64,000 nucleotides of DNA from assembly GCA_025201345.1 (NCBI GenBank), contig JAIXMG010000017.1:372001-436000 (forward strand), in the 5' to 3' direction. Under the pieces are notes generated by a model. That model saw only the letters and a list, made by a program, of their open reading frames with translations, was not told where the DNA came from and did no database searches. Position 1 is the stretch's first letter. The number at the start of each line of letters is the position of its first letter. Of the stretch, positions 1-13,400 are shown in pieces. The stretch comes from Thamnidium elegans (Eukaryota > Mucoromycota > Mucoromycetes > Mucorales > Mucoraceae). The position numbers and the translations under genes were made by a program.

Positions 1-308
1 CTCGAACAACGGTTGAGCTTCACTCTCCAATGACGTATTAGTGGCTTCGGAAAGACGAACACTCGACATATACTCTTCTGCTTGTACTACGTTTTGACCT
101 TTTGTTGTAAAACGTTTCTTTTGAAGCAAGCCTTTAGAAAAAACTTATCGCCACATCTATGGTATATATCATTAAAATTAATAGCAAGAGTTGATGGTGG
201 TGTAATAAAGAGTTCATCGAATTTTTCATCATTCACATCTGCTATCATTGTTAGCTTAGAAGGAGCAAGGTGAGTGCGTAGCAGGACTAGTACGAGACAA
301 TTGAACAA
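1..308 (-). pseudogene. possible broken coding fragment at left edge
   Basis: On the minus strand an open frame starts at an ATG near 273-275 (another ATG lies at 308) and reads into residues such as DEKFDELFITPPSTLAINFN. It stops at about 87. A second minus frame, open from about 144 to the window edge, continues with a natural-looking composition (EEYMSSVRLSEATNTSLESE). The two frames overlap around 87-144 with no usable GT...AG pair between them. This suggests a frameshifted gene or a missed splice. I recognise no family. It may equally be chance ORFs in AT-rich DNA. Confidence 0.25.
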
Positions 309-1758
309 CTTTTTTAAAACTTGTATATTTGGATAAAGTGCTTTTCATGATAACTGGATTCAAATTTAGCCGGGAACCTTTTGTGGTGAAATAATATCGA
401 GCAAAGTTTTGTGTATAGGGTTCTTTTATAAAGTTGTAGCCTGAACTCCCCGAAGTTTAAAATAAGATGATTGTATCAACTGTAAGTGGTTCTGACTGAA
501 CAATAATTTATTATGCTTATTAAAATCATCTGAATTTGTGCTTGTACTTTTTTTTGTTTTTTCTCAATTTTCATTTTTGGGGATCAACCCCTTTTGTTTT
601 TTGGCAGCCATTCCAGATTGACTTTGACTCTCGTTGTGGATAAATCAATGATAATAAAATAACACGTTTAGGCGCTTCTAACCCATTTAAAAAAAAAAAA
701 AGATCTTAACGCAAAAACTGACGGAGTAATCGCCGTTTACAAATAACTTTTTTTTTTGGAAAACCAAAAGGGGCTGACCCTTAAACTTTCATGTAAAAAA
801 GAGGCATTTTAAAATAATAATGGATGAGCAATAATGGATTATAATACTTTAAATAGTTCTCAAACTAGTACAAGTTACTATATGAAAAATATGACGTGTT
901 TATTTTGCTGCGAGAGTGCAAACATTAGAGTCATTTCAAATATGATTAAAAAATTTATTGCTGTCAATTAAAATAGTAAAAAGTTATGTATTAAAATGAC
1001 ACATAATTTATTTCTTTGGATACAAAATCCAAGGTGATACCCTTCTTTAACAAAACCTCTAAACATTACAGATATTTTAGACCGTTATTAATATATATAG
1101 TCTGAAAGATAGTAAATGTTTCATTCTTTTAACCGATAGCCTAGCTATATACTTTTGTAAGTATATTCATACTATTTAACCACATTACGTATGCAATCAT
1201 TGATAAATGAAAAAGAAAGAAAAAAGAAAACGAAAAAAAAAGTTAAAACAAAAAAGCTAATTTAATAATGGTTAAAAAGAGCTAATGCTCTTAAACATTG
1301 ATACGGTTACGCGCCATAATCTTACATCAGAGCAACTCATACATATTTATAGTAAAAAAGAAGACATAAAGAAATAAAATAGTAAATAGTGTCAATAACT
1401 GTGGTAAATCCAGTATCAGATGTCTGTGTCTGACTACGACCCTTTTCTTAAATTGTGATAATAAAGAAAGTAATAAGTAATTGTGAAAGTACTACTTTTT
1501 TTCGTGGTACCTTTTTTTACGTGAAAAAGGAAACACTAAAATTACAGAACAGATTTGTTCCTATTTGGGAAAAAAGCATCAAATTACTCATGGTGGGAAT
1601 AAACAGTTGTATGTATGGGGTCAGTTAAAGTGTTCAAGCAGTTACTTTTTTTTTCGCTCCCCGATTTTAAGTTTTATAAAGCATAAAAAAAAAAATACCC
1701 TTTCTCTTTTTCTTTTATTCCTTTTCATTTTATTCTTGTATAAACACTTTTTTTTAAA
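309..1758. other. AT-rich intergenic DNA upstream of acyl-CoA oxidase
   Basis: No convincing gene is seen. The stretch holds the inverted-repeat element at 579-780 and scattered A/T runs. The last 100 bases before the acyl-CoA oxidase ATG are rich in T and C, the usual look of sequence just upstream of start codons in this window. Confidence 0.6.
579..780. repeat. MITE-like inverted-repeat element
   Basis: The left arm at 579-604 and the right arm at 758-780 are imperfect reverse complements sharing a core of CCCCTTTTG with flanking GGG and T-rich sequence. They bracket about 150 bp of non-coding DNA. The size and layout resemble a non-autonomous DNA transposon (MITE). No clear target-site duplication is visible and there is no coding capacity, so an incidental hairpin remains possible. 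Confidence 0.35.
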
Positions 1759-4249
1759 ATGGCACCACCTGCAAAACAAAATGCTATCAACAGACTCGAA
1801 CAGATTAAGGGCCAATTAAATTTAACTCCATCTACCATGTCCTTGGATGCACCAAAAGATATGGCTGAAGAACGCGCCGCTGCATCTTTTAGTATTGAAG
1901 CCCTTTCACATGCATGGAGTGGTGGTCGAGATAAATACGAGCTCAGAGTAATAATATGAATTACTGCCGAAAAAGGGAATACATTTCTTACACATTTTTT
2001 TTCTTAATCTGTAGCAAAAAGCTTATAATTATATTAAAAATGATCCTGAATTAGTCGTTCAAGCTCCTCAAAATATTTTGGAATTTAACAGAGAAGAGAT
2101 GAGAGAATTGTAAGTAAAAGAAATAAATATATATATATATAAAAGATTACTAATAAAAGCTATTTTATTTCTTTTAGTACTATGGGTCAAATCAATAGAA
2201 TTGTTCGTTTATTCAGTGAAACACAAGATCGAGATTTTGTCTTGGAAGCAAGTAAAGCATTATGCTTTTATTCCGAAAGTTTTGCTTTACGTATTGGCGT
2301 TCATGAAGCTTTATTCCGTAATGTAGTTCAAATGTTGGGAAATAAGGAGCAACAAGAACGATGGGTTCAAAATGTCAACGAGTTCCGCATTATTGGTTGC
2401 TTTGCAATGGTAACTAGTTTTAAGCATCTTACAGGAGCAGATTACTGATAATACAATTTTATCTATTTTCTAGACGGAATTGGGACACAGTTCCGCATTA
2501 CGTGATATGGAGACAACAGCTACTTACGATATTGCAACTGACGAATTTGTAATTAATTCTCCTACCATTACATCTACAAAGTGGTGGATCGGTATGGCCG
2601 GACAAACAGCTACACATACCGTCCTTATCGCACAGACCATTATTAATGGAAAAAACGTTGGTCTTAATTGGTTTGTTGTTCAGTTACGTGATACTGTAAC
2701 TGGTAATGTGATGCCAAATATTCAAGCAGGAGATATTGGTTCTAAAGTGGGCCATCAAGGTGTGGATAACGGATGGATCCAGTTCCGTAAAAACCGTATT
2801 CCCCGAACGAATATGTTGACTAAATGGGTCAGCATGGATAGAAAGGGTGAATTTACTCCAGCTCCTAATCCTGCTGTTATGTACGCAACGTTGATCCCCG
2901 AAAGATTTTCGCTTGTACAAATCACTCTGACTTTGACTACACAAGCCTTAACAATTGCAACTCGTTATGGTGTTGTTCGTAGACAAGGAAACAAGAACCA
3001 GCAAATTATGGATTATCAATCACATTATGTCAAATTATTACCTGCCATCTCTTTTATGTATATGATTCAAAACTCATTTGAAACTATGGATAAACAATTT
3101 GCTGTGTTGACTGCTGGTGGAGAAATGGATCAAATGGTATATTTAAATCATATGGGCGATATGCATGCTGTCTCTGCTTCTTTAAAGGGTCTATCTGGTG
3201 CTTACGCTACTGAAATCCTCGAAATGTGTCGTCGTTGTTGCGGTGGACATGCTTACTCAGCTTATAACGCTCTTGGTAGTCTTATTGCTGATTGGGGAGT
3301 CATGACAACGGGTGGTGGAGATAATGTTGTGTTGTTACAACAAGCGACTCGATACCTTATTTACCGCTTAAGTCAAAAGTTGGAATTTGATGACTACCCT
3401 GAACTTAAGTATGAAAGTTCTTCCAGCTATATCAAGCGTGCCGAAGAGTTACTTGCTAAAGATAATTGGTCTGTTCAAATAATTAGTGATTGCGTCAAGG
3501 ACTTTAGCTTGATTGAAGAAGCCTTGCATACAATTTTGGTTAAACGTGTAAGTCACTTGTATTATATTGTATCCTAGAAAAAAGTATTTGGTTAATTAAA
3601 ATTTATTTATAGCTTAATAGCATTCATCAAGCTTTAAAGGGGGGAACACATCATGACGATCTTTTGCTCGAATCGGTTCGCGTAGCTGAACTTCATTGTG
3701 CTGCCTTTTTATTCTCAGACAACGCCAGGAAGTTCTCTAGTGTTTCCGAGTCTAAATTGGATGCGGGTCTTACTGCTATTATGAGAAAGATGACTGCCTT
3801 ATGGGGTCTTCATGTACTTCGTACGTACGGTGATCAAGGCTACGTAGAAGGTTTCCTTAGTCCCAACCAAATGAAGGGTATTGAAAAGGAATACTTGGAG
3901 GTAAGATAACAAAGCACTTTTTTTTTCCAGGGTCGCACAACTAAAAAACCAACTCCTTCCCCTTTTTTATAGCTTTGTAAGACGATGAGAAAAGACGTTG
4001 TCGGTCTTACTGACGGATTTGGGTTACCAGATTTTGTACTTAAAGCACCTATCGCTAAATACGACGGTGACATTTATCAATGTAAGTTTTTTTTTTTTCA
4101 TTTTCATTTTTGGCTTACATTATCTAATATATTTTTTTAAATATATAATAGCTTATTTTGAAACTCTTTTGCAAGCACCTGGTAGCGTTGAAGTTCCATC
4201 TTATCATGGTAAATATATCAAGCCTTTAACAGAACGTTTCGAAAAATAA
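1759..4249 (+). CDS. POX1: acyl-CoA oxidase (peroxisomal beta-oxidation)
   Basis: Flavoenzyme of the first beta-oxidation step, oxidising acyl-CoA to trans-2-enoyl-CoA and passing electrons to O2. Seven exons fit: 1759-1947, 2015-2109, 2178-2409, 2474-3547, 3613-3900, 3973-4081 and 4152-4249. They give 694 residues, the usual family length. The protein starts MAPPAKQN. It shows the family landmarks: the central RIPRTNMLTKW segment, the PAVMYATLIPERF helix region, and the C-terminal CGGHAYSAYNALG block. Two oddities stand out. The C-terminus ends in FEK, so no SKL-type PTS1 signal is present (yeast Pox1 also lacks one). By eye, the position of the family's catalytic glutamate (in the TYEGEN-type motif) reads TGGGDN, around 3308-3325. 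A paralogue with altered chemistry is possible, but family membership looks secure. Confidence 0.92.
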
Positions 4250-4414
4250 TAAAATAAATGACGATGAACCATCACGTGTGGGGAGTTAGTTTTTGCTCTA
4301 AATGTAATGCGAGCATTGTCTTACCGCTATCCCTTTATATTCTTTTTTTTTCCACGCTTTTCTTTTTTCTTTTCTCTTTCTTTTTCATATCAAGAATAAA
4401 GAAAACCCCTAAAT

Positions 4415-7400
4415 ATGTTGGAGTCTCTCGTAGCCAACATCTTAAATAGGTTTTTGAAAAATTATGTTTCGAACCTAAATTATGATCAACTAAAGATCGG
4501 AATGTGGAAAGGTAAACGAGTGTAAAACAGTAGTATAACACGAACGCGATCTAAAAAAAATATATACTTTTTTTTACAAGGCGAGGTTAACCTTCGTAAC
4601 TTGAAGCTACGCCGAGACGCTCTAGATAAACTTGACTTACCTATTAACGTATCTGAAGGTAAAGAAAAATATATACGTATATAATGAAACAAGTATTTTA
4701 ACTTATTTGGGTTTCAGGTTACTTGGGTGAACTAACACTTGTTATTCCTTGGTCTAACTTAAGAACCGAGCCTGTTAAAGTGATTATCGATCATGTTTAC
4801 TTATTAGCAGAACCCAAGAATGAAGCAACAGTAAGTTCGTATATTGATTGTTATGGATATCTTATACTGATGTCTTGACAGGTTACCGTGGAAGAAGAAG
4901 AAGAGAGAAGACAGGAATTAAAGCGCCGTCGGTTATCAACTGCAGAGATGTTGGAATCTTCGGATGTACAATCTGAACAGAAGAATAAGGGAGGTGACGG
5001 ATTTATTAGTCAATTGACCACCAAGATTGTAGATAATCTCCAATTTACGATGAAGAATATTCATATCCGATATGAGGATAATATATCTGATCCTGGTCAT
5101 CCCTTTTCTGCTGGTATTACGTTAAAAGAATTAAGTGCTTTATCTACTGATGATGAATGGACACCTAAATTCATCACTGAACCAACAAATACTATTAATA
5201 AGGTATAAAATAGAAAGATATAGAATAAAATAGAAACTAATTTTTTTTTGTATGTACATTAGCTTGCAACACTTGAATCTTTGTCAGTCTATTGGAATAC
5301 AGATAGTCGATCCCTCGCAGGAATGCACCATGAGGAAGCAGCACAAGTATACACCGATTTGGTAAAATAACATATACGCTATGGTAACTGTTTTTTTTCT
5401 TGTACTAAACAAGAATTTTTAAAAACTAGATTCCTACTTCAACCAACTCTCCCAGAGAACACCAATACATTTTAAAACCTGTATCTGGTACAGGAAAGGT
5501 AAAACAAGGTTTTAAATAAGCATTACATAAACACTAATGATATATATATTCAGGTCAAGTTGAACAAAGACTATAGTGGAGATACACCCAAGACAGATGT
5601 TACTATGATCTTTGATGAACTTGCATTTGGACTTGACGACCATCAATACCGTGATGCGATTTTAATGATCGACTTATTCCACGCTAATCTAAAAAAGCAA
5701 AAGGTAAACGTCATTTTTATTTATTTATAAATTTACTAAAATACATTTATAGTACTTGAAATTCCATCCAGGAAAAGGAAAGACTGCAAAGTCAAACCCC
5801 AAAGAATACTTTCAATTCGCTGCTAGGGCCATTTTATCCGAAATTCATGAAAAGAATCATAAATGGACTTGGGATCATTTCAAGACTAGACGTGATCAAA
5901 GGTTAAAGTATATTGAATGCTATGTAGCGGATAAGATGAAGACCGCTGTACCTGCACAATTGGAAACATTGAAAAAACTCGAGCATGATTTATCATATGA
6001 AGATATTCGGTTTTATAGAAGTATTGCCAAATCTAAACTTCGTAGAGAAAAAGTTCGAATTGGTAATATATCTAGAAAATAATAATGACGAAATCAAGTG
6101 CTAACCTTTTTCTTCTTCTTATAGATAAACAAAACGAAAAGAAAAAAGCAGAGAATGCTAAAGTAGGCTGGTGGGGTTGGATTAGTGGGACTAAACCAGC
6201 AGAGGCTGGTCAAGAAGAACCAGACGACGATGACTCGGGCTCTATCCATATGACGGAAGAGCAAAAGAAGGAGTTATTTGATGCGATTGAATTTGACGAA
6301 GATAAAGTCAGTATTGCATCCGCAGTTGATATTCCCAAAGATACTATCAAATTTGCATTATCCACCAAGCTTAACCGTGGTTCTTTTACCTTGAAGCAAG
6401 ATGTTAAAAAGCCCACCGAATTAGACTTGTTATCTGTTGTATTTGAAGATGTTAGCGTAGGAGTAACTCAATACGTTGAATCCATGAAGATCTCTGCTGC
6501 TCTCGGTGATCTTCAGCTGTTTGATGGATCAACCAAGGATACTATCTATCATCAACTTATCGGTGTCAAGAAGGGAAACAACCGAGACTCTTCTTTACTT
6601 GATATTCAATATAATATTACTGAAAGAGAGCGTAGAAAATCAATGGCAACTGTTGATATGGTGAATACTAAGAAACCAGATCCTTTCTTTTCGATTGTTT
6701 TTGAAAAGAAACCTCTTAGTAAAAAGGCTGATAATGCGTTTTCTCTCAAGATGAGACATCTGGAAATTATCTATAGCCCTGTTGTTATTGCAGGCGTCAT
6801 GAAATTTTTTAAGCCTCCTAGTTCAAAGATGGAAAGTGTCAATGCATTGATCGCTGTTGCTGGTGATACTTTGGAAGAGTTCAAACTTCAGACGCGCGCT
6901 GGTTTAGAATTTGCTTTAGAGACGCATACTACGTTTGATCTTAATGTTGATATGGATGCACCTATTATTATTATTCCCGAAAGTCTGACTAGCCAAGATT
7001 CTCCTGTTATGATTATCGACGCGGGTCATATTAATATTGATAGTAAACTCGCTGATAAAGACGTAATTAATGATATCAAGAAAAAGGACATACAAAAGTA
7101 CAGTAAAGAAGATAATATCTTACTTGAAAACTTAATGTATGACAAGTTTAATTTATCTCTGAGTCAAACAAAAGTCTTGATTGGTACCAATACTGAAGAA
7201 TGTTTATGGCAGTTGAAGGATAATCCTCCACGTAACGGTGTAGATGCTCGCTTTATTGAACGTATCGATATGAATTTTTTGGTCGAAATGTGTATCTTGC
7301 CTGGAAAGACAGAATTTACAAAGTTTAAAATTTCTGGACAATTGCCTTTACTTTCTGTTAATTTATCTGATAGCAAGTATAAGATTTTGATGAAGATTGT

Positions 7401-10400
7401 TGATTTTATAGTACCTACTTCGGATGATGAGGATACAGTAGAGAGTACTAAATCCAAAGAAAGACCTCGCATTCAAGACACTAGCTATGTTAGTAGTAAC
7501 AATATTATTACCGAAAGATTTTGGGGTACGCAGAATGGTGATTTCACCTTACCTGATTCTGCTAGTGATTCTACTTCACTCACTAGTCGACCCACTTCAC
7601 CTACCTCTGCTACGCCCAGTACAAGTATCGGAAGTTCTGAAGTACAACAGTTCAAGTTAACTTTCCAAGTAGATAAAGTGTCTGCCAGTATTCATGAAAC
7701 CGATCAATCTAATCCCTTGAAAGAAACTCTCTTATGTGAAATTTTATTAGAGAGCTTTGAACTTACTGTACTCACTCGACCTTTAGACTTGATGGTTGAT
7801 GTTTCATTAAAGGCACTTACTGTAGTTGATAAAATTGACCCTGATAGTGAATACCGTGATTTGGTCACCTCAGAAACTATTCAGTCTGGAGGAAGTAATA
7901 ATAAGATCTCAGATGTAGGAAAGAATCTAGTTAATATCAAGTATAAAAAGGCATCTCGTGATCACCCTCACTTTTTGGACCATTATGATGGATACGATCA
8001 AACAGTTGATGTTATGCTTTCTACACTTACAGTTATTATCACGAGAAGACCTTTGCTCAGACTCTATAACTGGATTATGAATACCTTTACAGCACCTCCA
8101 AAGCCTCCCGTAGAATCTGGCGAAGTATTTGAGGGGGATATGTACTATGATGAAGGTCCTGATACCGATGAAAAGGATGATAAACGTAGTTTGCATAAGC
8201 CTAAGCAGGTCAAGATTAAAGATGACCGCATGAAAGTGGCTATTCATATGGATAGTGTCAATTTGATTCTAAACAATGACGGTGTTCGATTAGGTACAGG
8301 TGAACTTAGTTATGGTGATTTGTTTATTATGCTTGAACCCAAAACAATTGAAGTCAACGGTAAATTTGGCAATTTTACTTTATCAGATGATACGATAACT
8401 GAAGTAGACAATAATGGTAATGCCTCTATTGCGTCCGAAACATATATTGTTAGTATTGTTGGAGATGAATTAGCTGATTTCACCTACCAAACATTTGATA
8501 AAGAAGATCCCAATTTCCCTGGATACAATCAGACCTTTAAATTAAAAATGGGTGCTATTCAACTGTACGTAACTGAATCTGTAAAGCCCACGCTCAATTT
8601 CTTGACGGAATTCTTGGAAATGAAAAACGTATATGATGCAGCTCGATCTGCAGCAGTAGAAACAGCTCAACAGTATAAGGAAGGTACTAATCGATTCCAC
8701 TTTGATGTAGTTGTAAAAAGTCCCGTATTGCTTTTCCCAGTTGGTGAAAATAAAAAGACAGATAGACTTGTAGCTCATTTAGGTGAAATCAGAGCTAACA
8801 ATGAATTTATCAAGACCGTAAGAAGAGACACAAATAATATTCCAAACTCTGTCGACGTTCCTGTAACTCATATCAATTGTGGTCTCTATGATATCAGTCT
8901 TCGGTCTACGGCTGTTAAGATTAATGCCTCTGGTGAAGCGACTGAGCATAGTTTACCAATCATTGATGATTTGGATATTGTGTTTGATATTGAAAATCCT
9001 GAAAATCCTAAAGATGCTGTTGGCCCTGGATCACAAATTGAGGGTAATATTTCAGATGTACGTATGGCCCTAACTGAACGACAATACAAGTCCTTGTTGG
9101 ATACTTGGGAGTTTATTCAAAAGACATTCCTTGGTCCTGGTGAAAAGAAACAGGAAATTACAATAGAAGAAAACGCTATTGTACCTAGCAGCTCCACACA
9201 ATCGCATACCTCTACTAGCTCTCATCCATCTACATCTACCGAGGTACAACAGAGGAAGTCCAATGAAGAGCCTACTGTCGCACTTGATCTCATCATTAAA
9301 TTGAAAACCGTATACCTTGAAGTCTTGGTAGGTGAAGATTCCAATCAAAAGAAAGAGAACCAAATTCTTTCCAGACTTGAATTTAATGATATTTGCTTAA
9401 AATTACAAAATATGTCAAATGAGTCTATGCTTATGGAAGTAGCTATGCAATCCATCTGTTTTGCCGATGCTAGATCTCAATCTAATTCCAAGTTCAGAGA
9501 AATTCTTCCTGCCAATAAATTGGATGGACCTCAATTCCAAGTCAAACTTCATACCTATAAAAACGAAGTATCCCCTGTGATGGAAATTCAAGTTACTGTC
9601 GATAGTCCAAAGATTGTTTTATCATTGGATTACTTGTTCTTGTTGAAAGATTTCTTTATGGGCCCATTTGTTGTAATTGAACCCACTGAAGCTCAAAAGT
9701 TCGCTCAAGCTCAAAAAAATAAAAAGCAACCCGAGAAGCAAGTACAACGTCAGGACCAAGCACCTGCTACCGTGATGAGGTACAATATCAATGTTGTTGA
9801 TCTTCGAATTATATGTCCTGGAAACCCAGAGAGTAAAGCATCCGAAGCTGTTATCCTTTCTTTCAATCAATTGACAGTGATTCAAGAAACTTGTTTAGAA
9901 GTTCATTTGGATGGTATCGGTATGATCTTGTGTCGTATGGATAATATTGAAGAATCTACTATGCATTTTGTTGAAGAATTTAGCGTCTTGTTAAATATGG
10001 AAACTACTTCTACAAGTTCTGTCCATAACTTGACATCCATTAAACTTAAAGTGGACCCTATCATTTTACGTCTATCGTACCAGGATGCTATGCTTATCAT
10101 GTCCATTGTAAACAAGGGTATTGAACTTATGGGTAATGCAAACACTACCGAAGCGCCAAAGCCTGTATGTGATGATTCGTCTGAAATGTCTTCTGAATTG
10201 TTAGTGCCTGAAGGAGAACACCACGAAGGTAATAGTGAACCTCAAACATCGGAAAGTACAGTTATTGAAAAAGGAAAAGGAATTGAACCATTTATTGTCA
10301 TGTCAAAAGAATCTGTAAGCTTTTTTAATATATATATATATATATAAAGTATTAATGTCCTTAATTGTATACTTAGTTGTCTGCTTCATTTGATGGTCTT

Positions 10401-13400
10401 CAAATTATTCTAATTGAAGATTTACATGAATTACCTTTCATTGATATCCAAGTGAATCCTTTCGCCATTGGAGCTTCTGACTGGTCTCGAGCACTTTACG
10501 CCAGCGTTGATTTTGTATTGAAAGCAAACAACTTTAACTTTAAAAACTCACATTGGGAACCTATTTTGGAACCTTGGAACTTTTGTATCAAGGCATCTCA
10601 AGATGCTACAGATAGATCGATGAATGTTGCACTTGAATCTAAAGATTTATTATATGTCAATGTAACACATGCCTTCCTCGAAAGCCTTTTAACTGTATCT
10701 GCAACACTATCCGAAACCAAAGTAAGTATAGAATTGATTTTTTTTTTCTAAACAAAAAAGAAATTTTCTTATAATTTTTTTAATTAGCCACTTGCTCAAA
10801 CTGCTCAAGATCAAGTAAAACCTTACCTAATTCGAAACTTTACTGGGTACGATTTAGAGTTCTGGAACATGTCTGACGATGCAGATACGGACGATACGAC
10901 CATGTATCAACTGGAACAAGGTAAAACAATGCCATGGACATTCCGAGACTGGAAAAAGCGTCGTGAAACGATAAATGCAGGAAAAAACCTATTTGGTGCT
11001 CAAATCAAGTATGCTAAATGGGAAAGTATTCCACATATTCCTGTTGATAAAGAAGGTGTACTAGCTTATCGCTTAAAACCAGAATTCAAGTCTGTAAATC
11101 ATCGACTGATTGTTGATATTCATTTGGAAAATCATGTCAAAACTGTTACATTCCGTAGTGGTCTTTCTTTAGAAAACAGTTCAGATAAAGATATTCAATT
11201 TGCGATTGTGAACAAGGAAAGAAGAATGGTAAATGATCCTGTCTTCCTGAAACCTTACGAAACATATTATGTGCCTATTGCTTTATCGTATGATCGATGG
11301 ATTGTCGCTAGACCTTCGGAAGAGTACAGATGGAGCAAAGAAATGATGATGTGGTCTGATTTAATGCTTCCGTCTCACCCCAAATGTGTCGAATGTCCTC
11401 CTGTAGAGGGTAATAAGGAACATCTGATATCTTATAAGTATCAAGTATACGCTGAGTTTGATAAAAAGAATCCGCTTTCTAAACAATACCCAATGATGAA
11501 GGTTCAGTTATGCCCTCCTATCGAAATTGAAAACTTGTTGCCATTTGACTTTGACTTGACATTAATCAACCAAGCAACCAATGAGCGTATCTCTACTCTT
11601 ATTGAAATGGGTAAAACCGCACAATTACATCTTATGAAGAGTAAATCTGCACTTTCTATTCAACTTGATTTAAAATCAGATCGATATAAATGTAGTGATG
11701 CCGCTAATATTCGAACAGAAGAGAATTATAATGCTATTGGTGAAAAATTGGTGATTACCGATCATAATGGTGTTCCTACCAATCTTCGGATGAATATAAC
11801 GCGTAGTTCCAATACAACTGATTCATTGCATATCAGTATTTATGCCCCTTACCTTATCTTGAACAAGTCCGGATTACCTATTTCGATCAGACATCGACAA
11901 GCATATCGTCAAGGAAGTGTGCCTATAGAAACTGTTCCTGCATACAAGGAGGGTGAACATATTGTACCTACCATTTATTCTTATCCTGAATTCGATCACC
12001 GTAATCGTTCGCAGATCTCTATTAATGATTCTAAATGGAGTGACCCTATTAGTTTCGAAGCTGTTGGTAACAGCCAAGACATTACATTGGCTTCAAAGAA
12101 TGACGCATATGCTAGACACGCTGGTATTAAGGTCGAAGAAGGTGTCGGTATATTAGCATTAACAAAACTGGTTACTATTTCACCTCGTTATGTATTAAAG
12201 AATAATATGAATGTACCGTTCAAGTTTTGTGAATTTGGTTCTACTGAGGTAACTAATATTGATGCCGGACAAAAGATGCCTCTCTATCAAACCAACAAAT
12301 CTCATGTTCGATGGTTATGCCTTCAACTTCAAGAATTAGAAGATTATTGGTCTTCTCCATTTGATATCCAAGAGATTGGTAAAACCTATGTTAAAGTAGA
12401 TAAAGGAGATGATACCATACCATATCTTGTTAGAATCTCAATTCATATTCAAAATTCCACCATTTTTATCACGTTTAACGAAGATGATGATTGGCCTTAC
12501 CTCATTGTTAATGGTTCTAGTGTCGATATTAAATTTAGACAAGAAGCACTTGATCTTGACGAATATGACCTCAAATCAAACCAAAAGCGCGCATTCAAAG
12601 AGCCTCGTTTATTTACTTTGCATCCAGGCGAGCGCTTAAAATACGCTTGGGATATTCCTGTAGCCAAAGAAAAGCGTTTAGAATTACATGTTGGTAACCG
12701 ACACCGTAGTATTAACTTTCAAGCCATCGGTGCTCAAGTACCTTTCCGATACATGAAGAATCGTGACCGCGCCGTAGAAAACAATACTCTTTCAATTGAT
12801 ATTATGGCAGATGATTCAGCTCTTGTCTTGTACCTTACAGACTTTAAACTATCAAAGAGTTTATATCGACCTAAATCGTCTGGTACATCTACGTTGGCAT
12901 CTACATCAAGGGAAGGAAGCTTCAAGGATGCATTTGAAACAATTACTGTTCAGCATGTTACTAATTATATTCTGGAACTCAAGTTAGCTGGGTTAGGCGT
13001 TTCAGTGATTAATAAGAATGCTGCAGAAATTGTGTTTGCCAGTGTTAAAGGGTTTGATTTCAAGTATACTGATTCAAACATGTATCAGTCATTAAGACTT
13101 GGTATTCAGTGGCTGCAAATTGATAACCAATTGTTTAGTACAACGTATCCTATTTTATGCTATCCTACAACACTTCCAAAGGTATCTAGTGAACTTTCAT
13201 CTCATCCTACGCTTCATATCGCACTCGATAAAGTAAAGGATGATCGACATGGTGTACTTTATTTTAAATTGTTCTCTATTCTTTTACAAGAAATGACATT
13301 TGAAATTGACGAGGACTTTTTGTACGCTTTATTAGATTTCGCGCAATTTCAAAACGCTCCCATACTACCAGAGACAGAGGATGACATGTTTGTTATGGCT

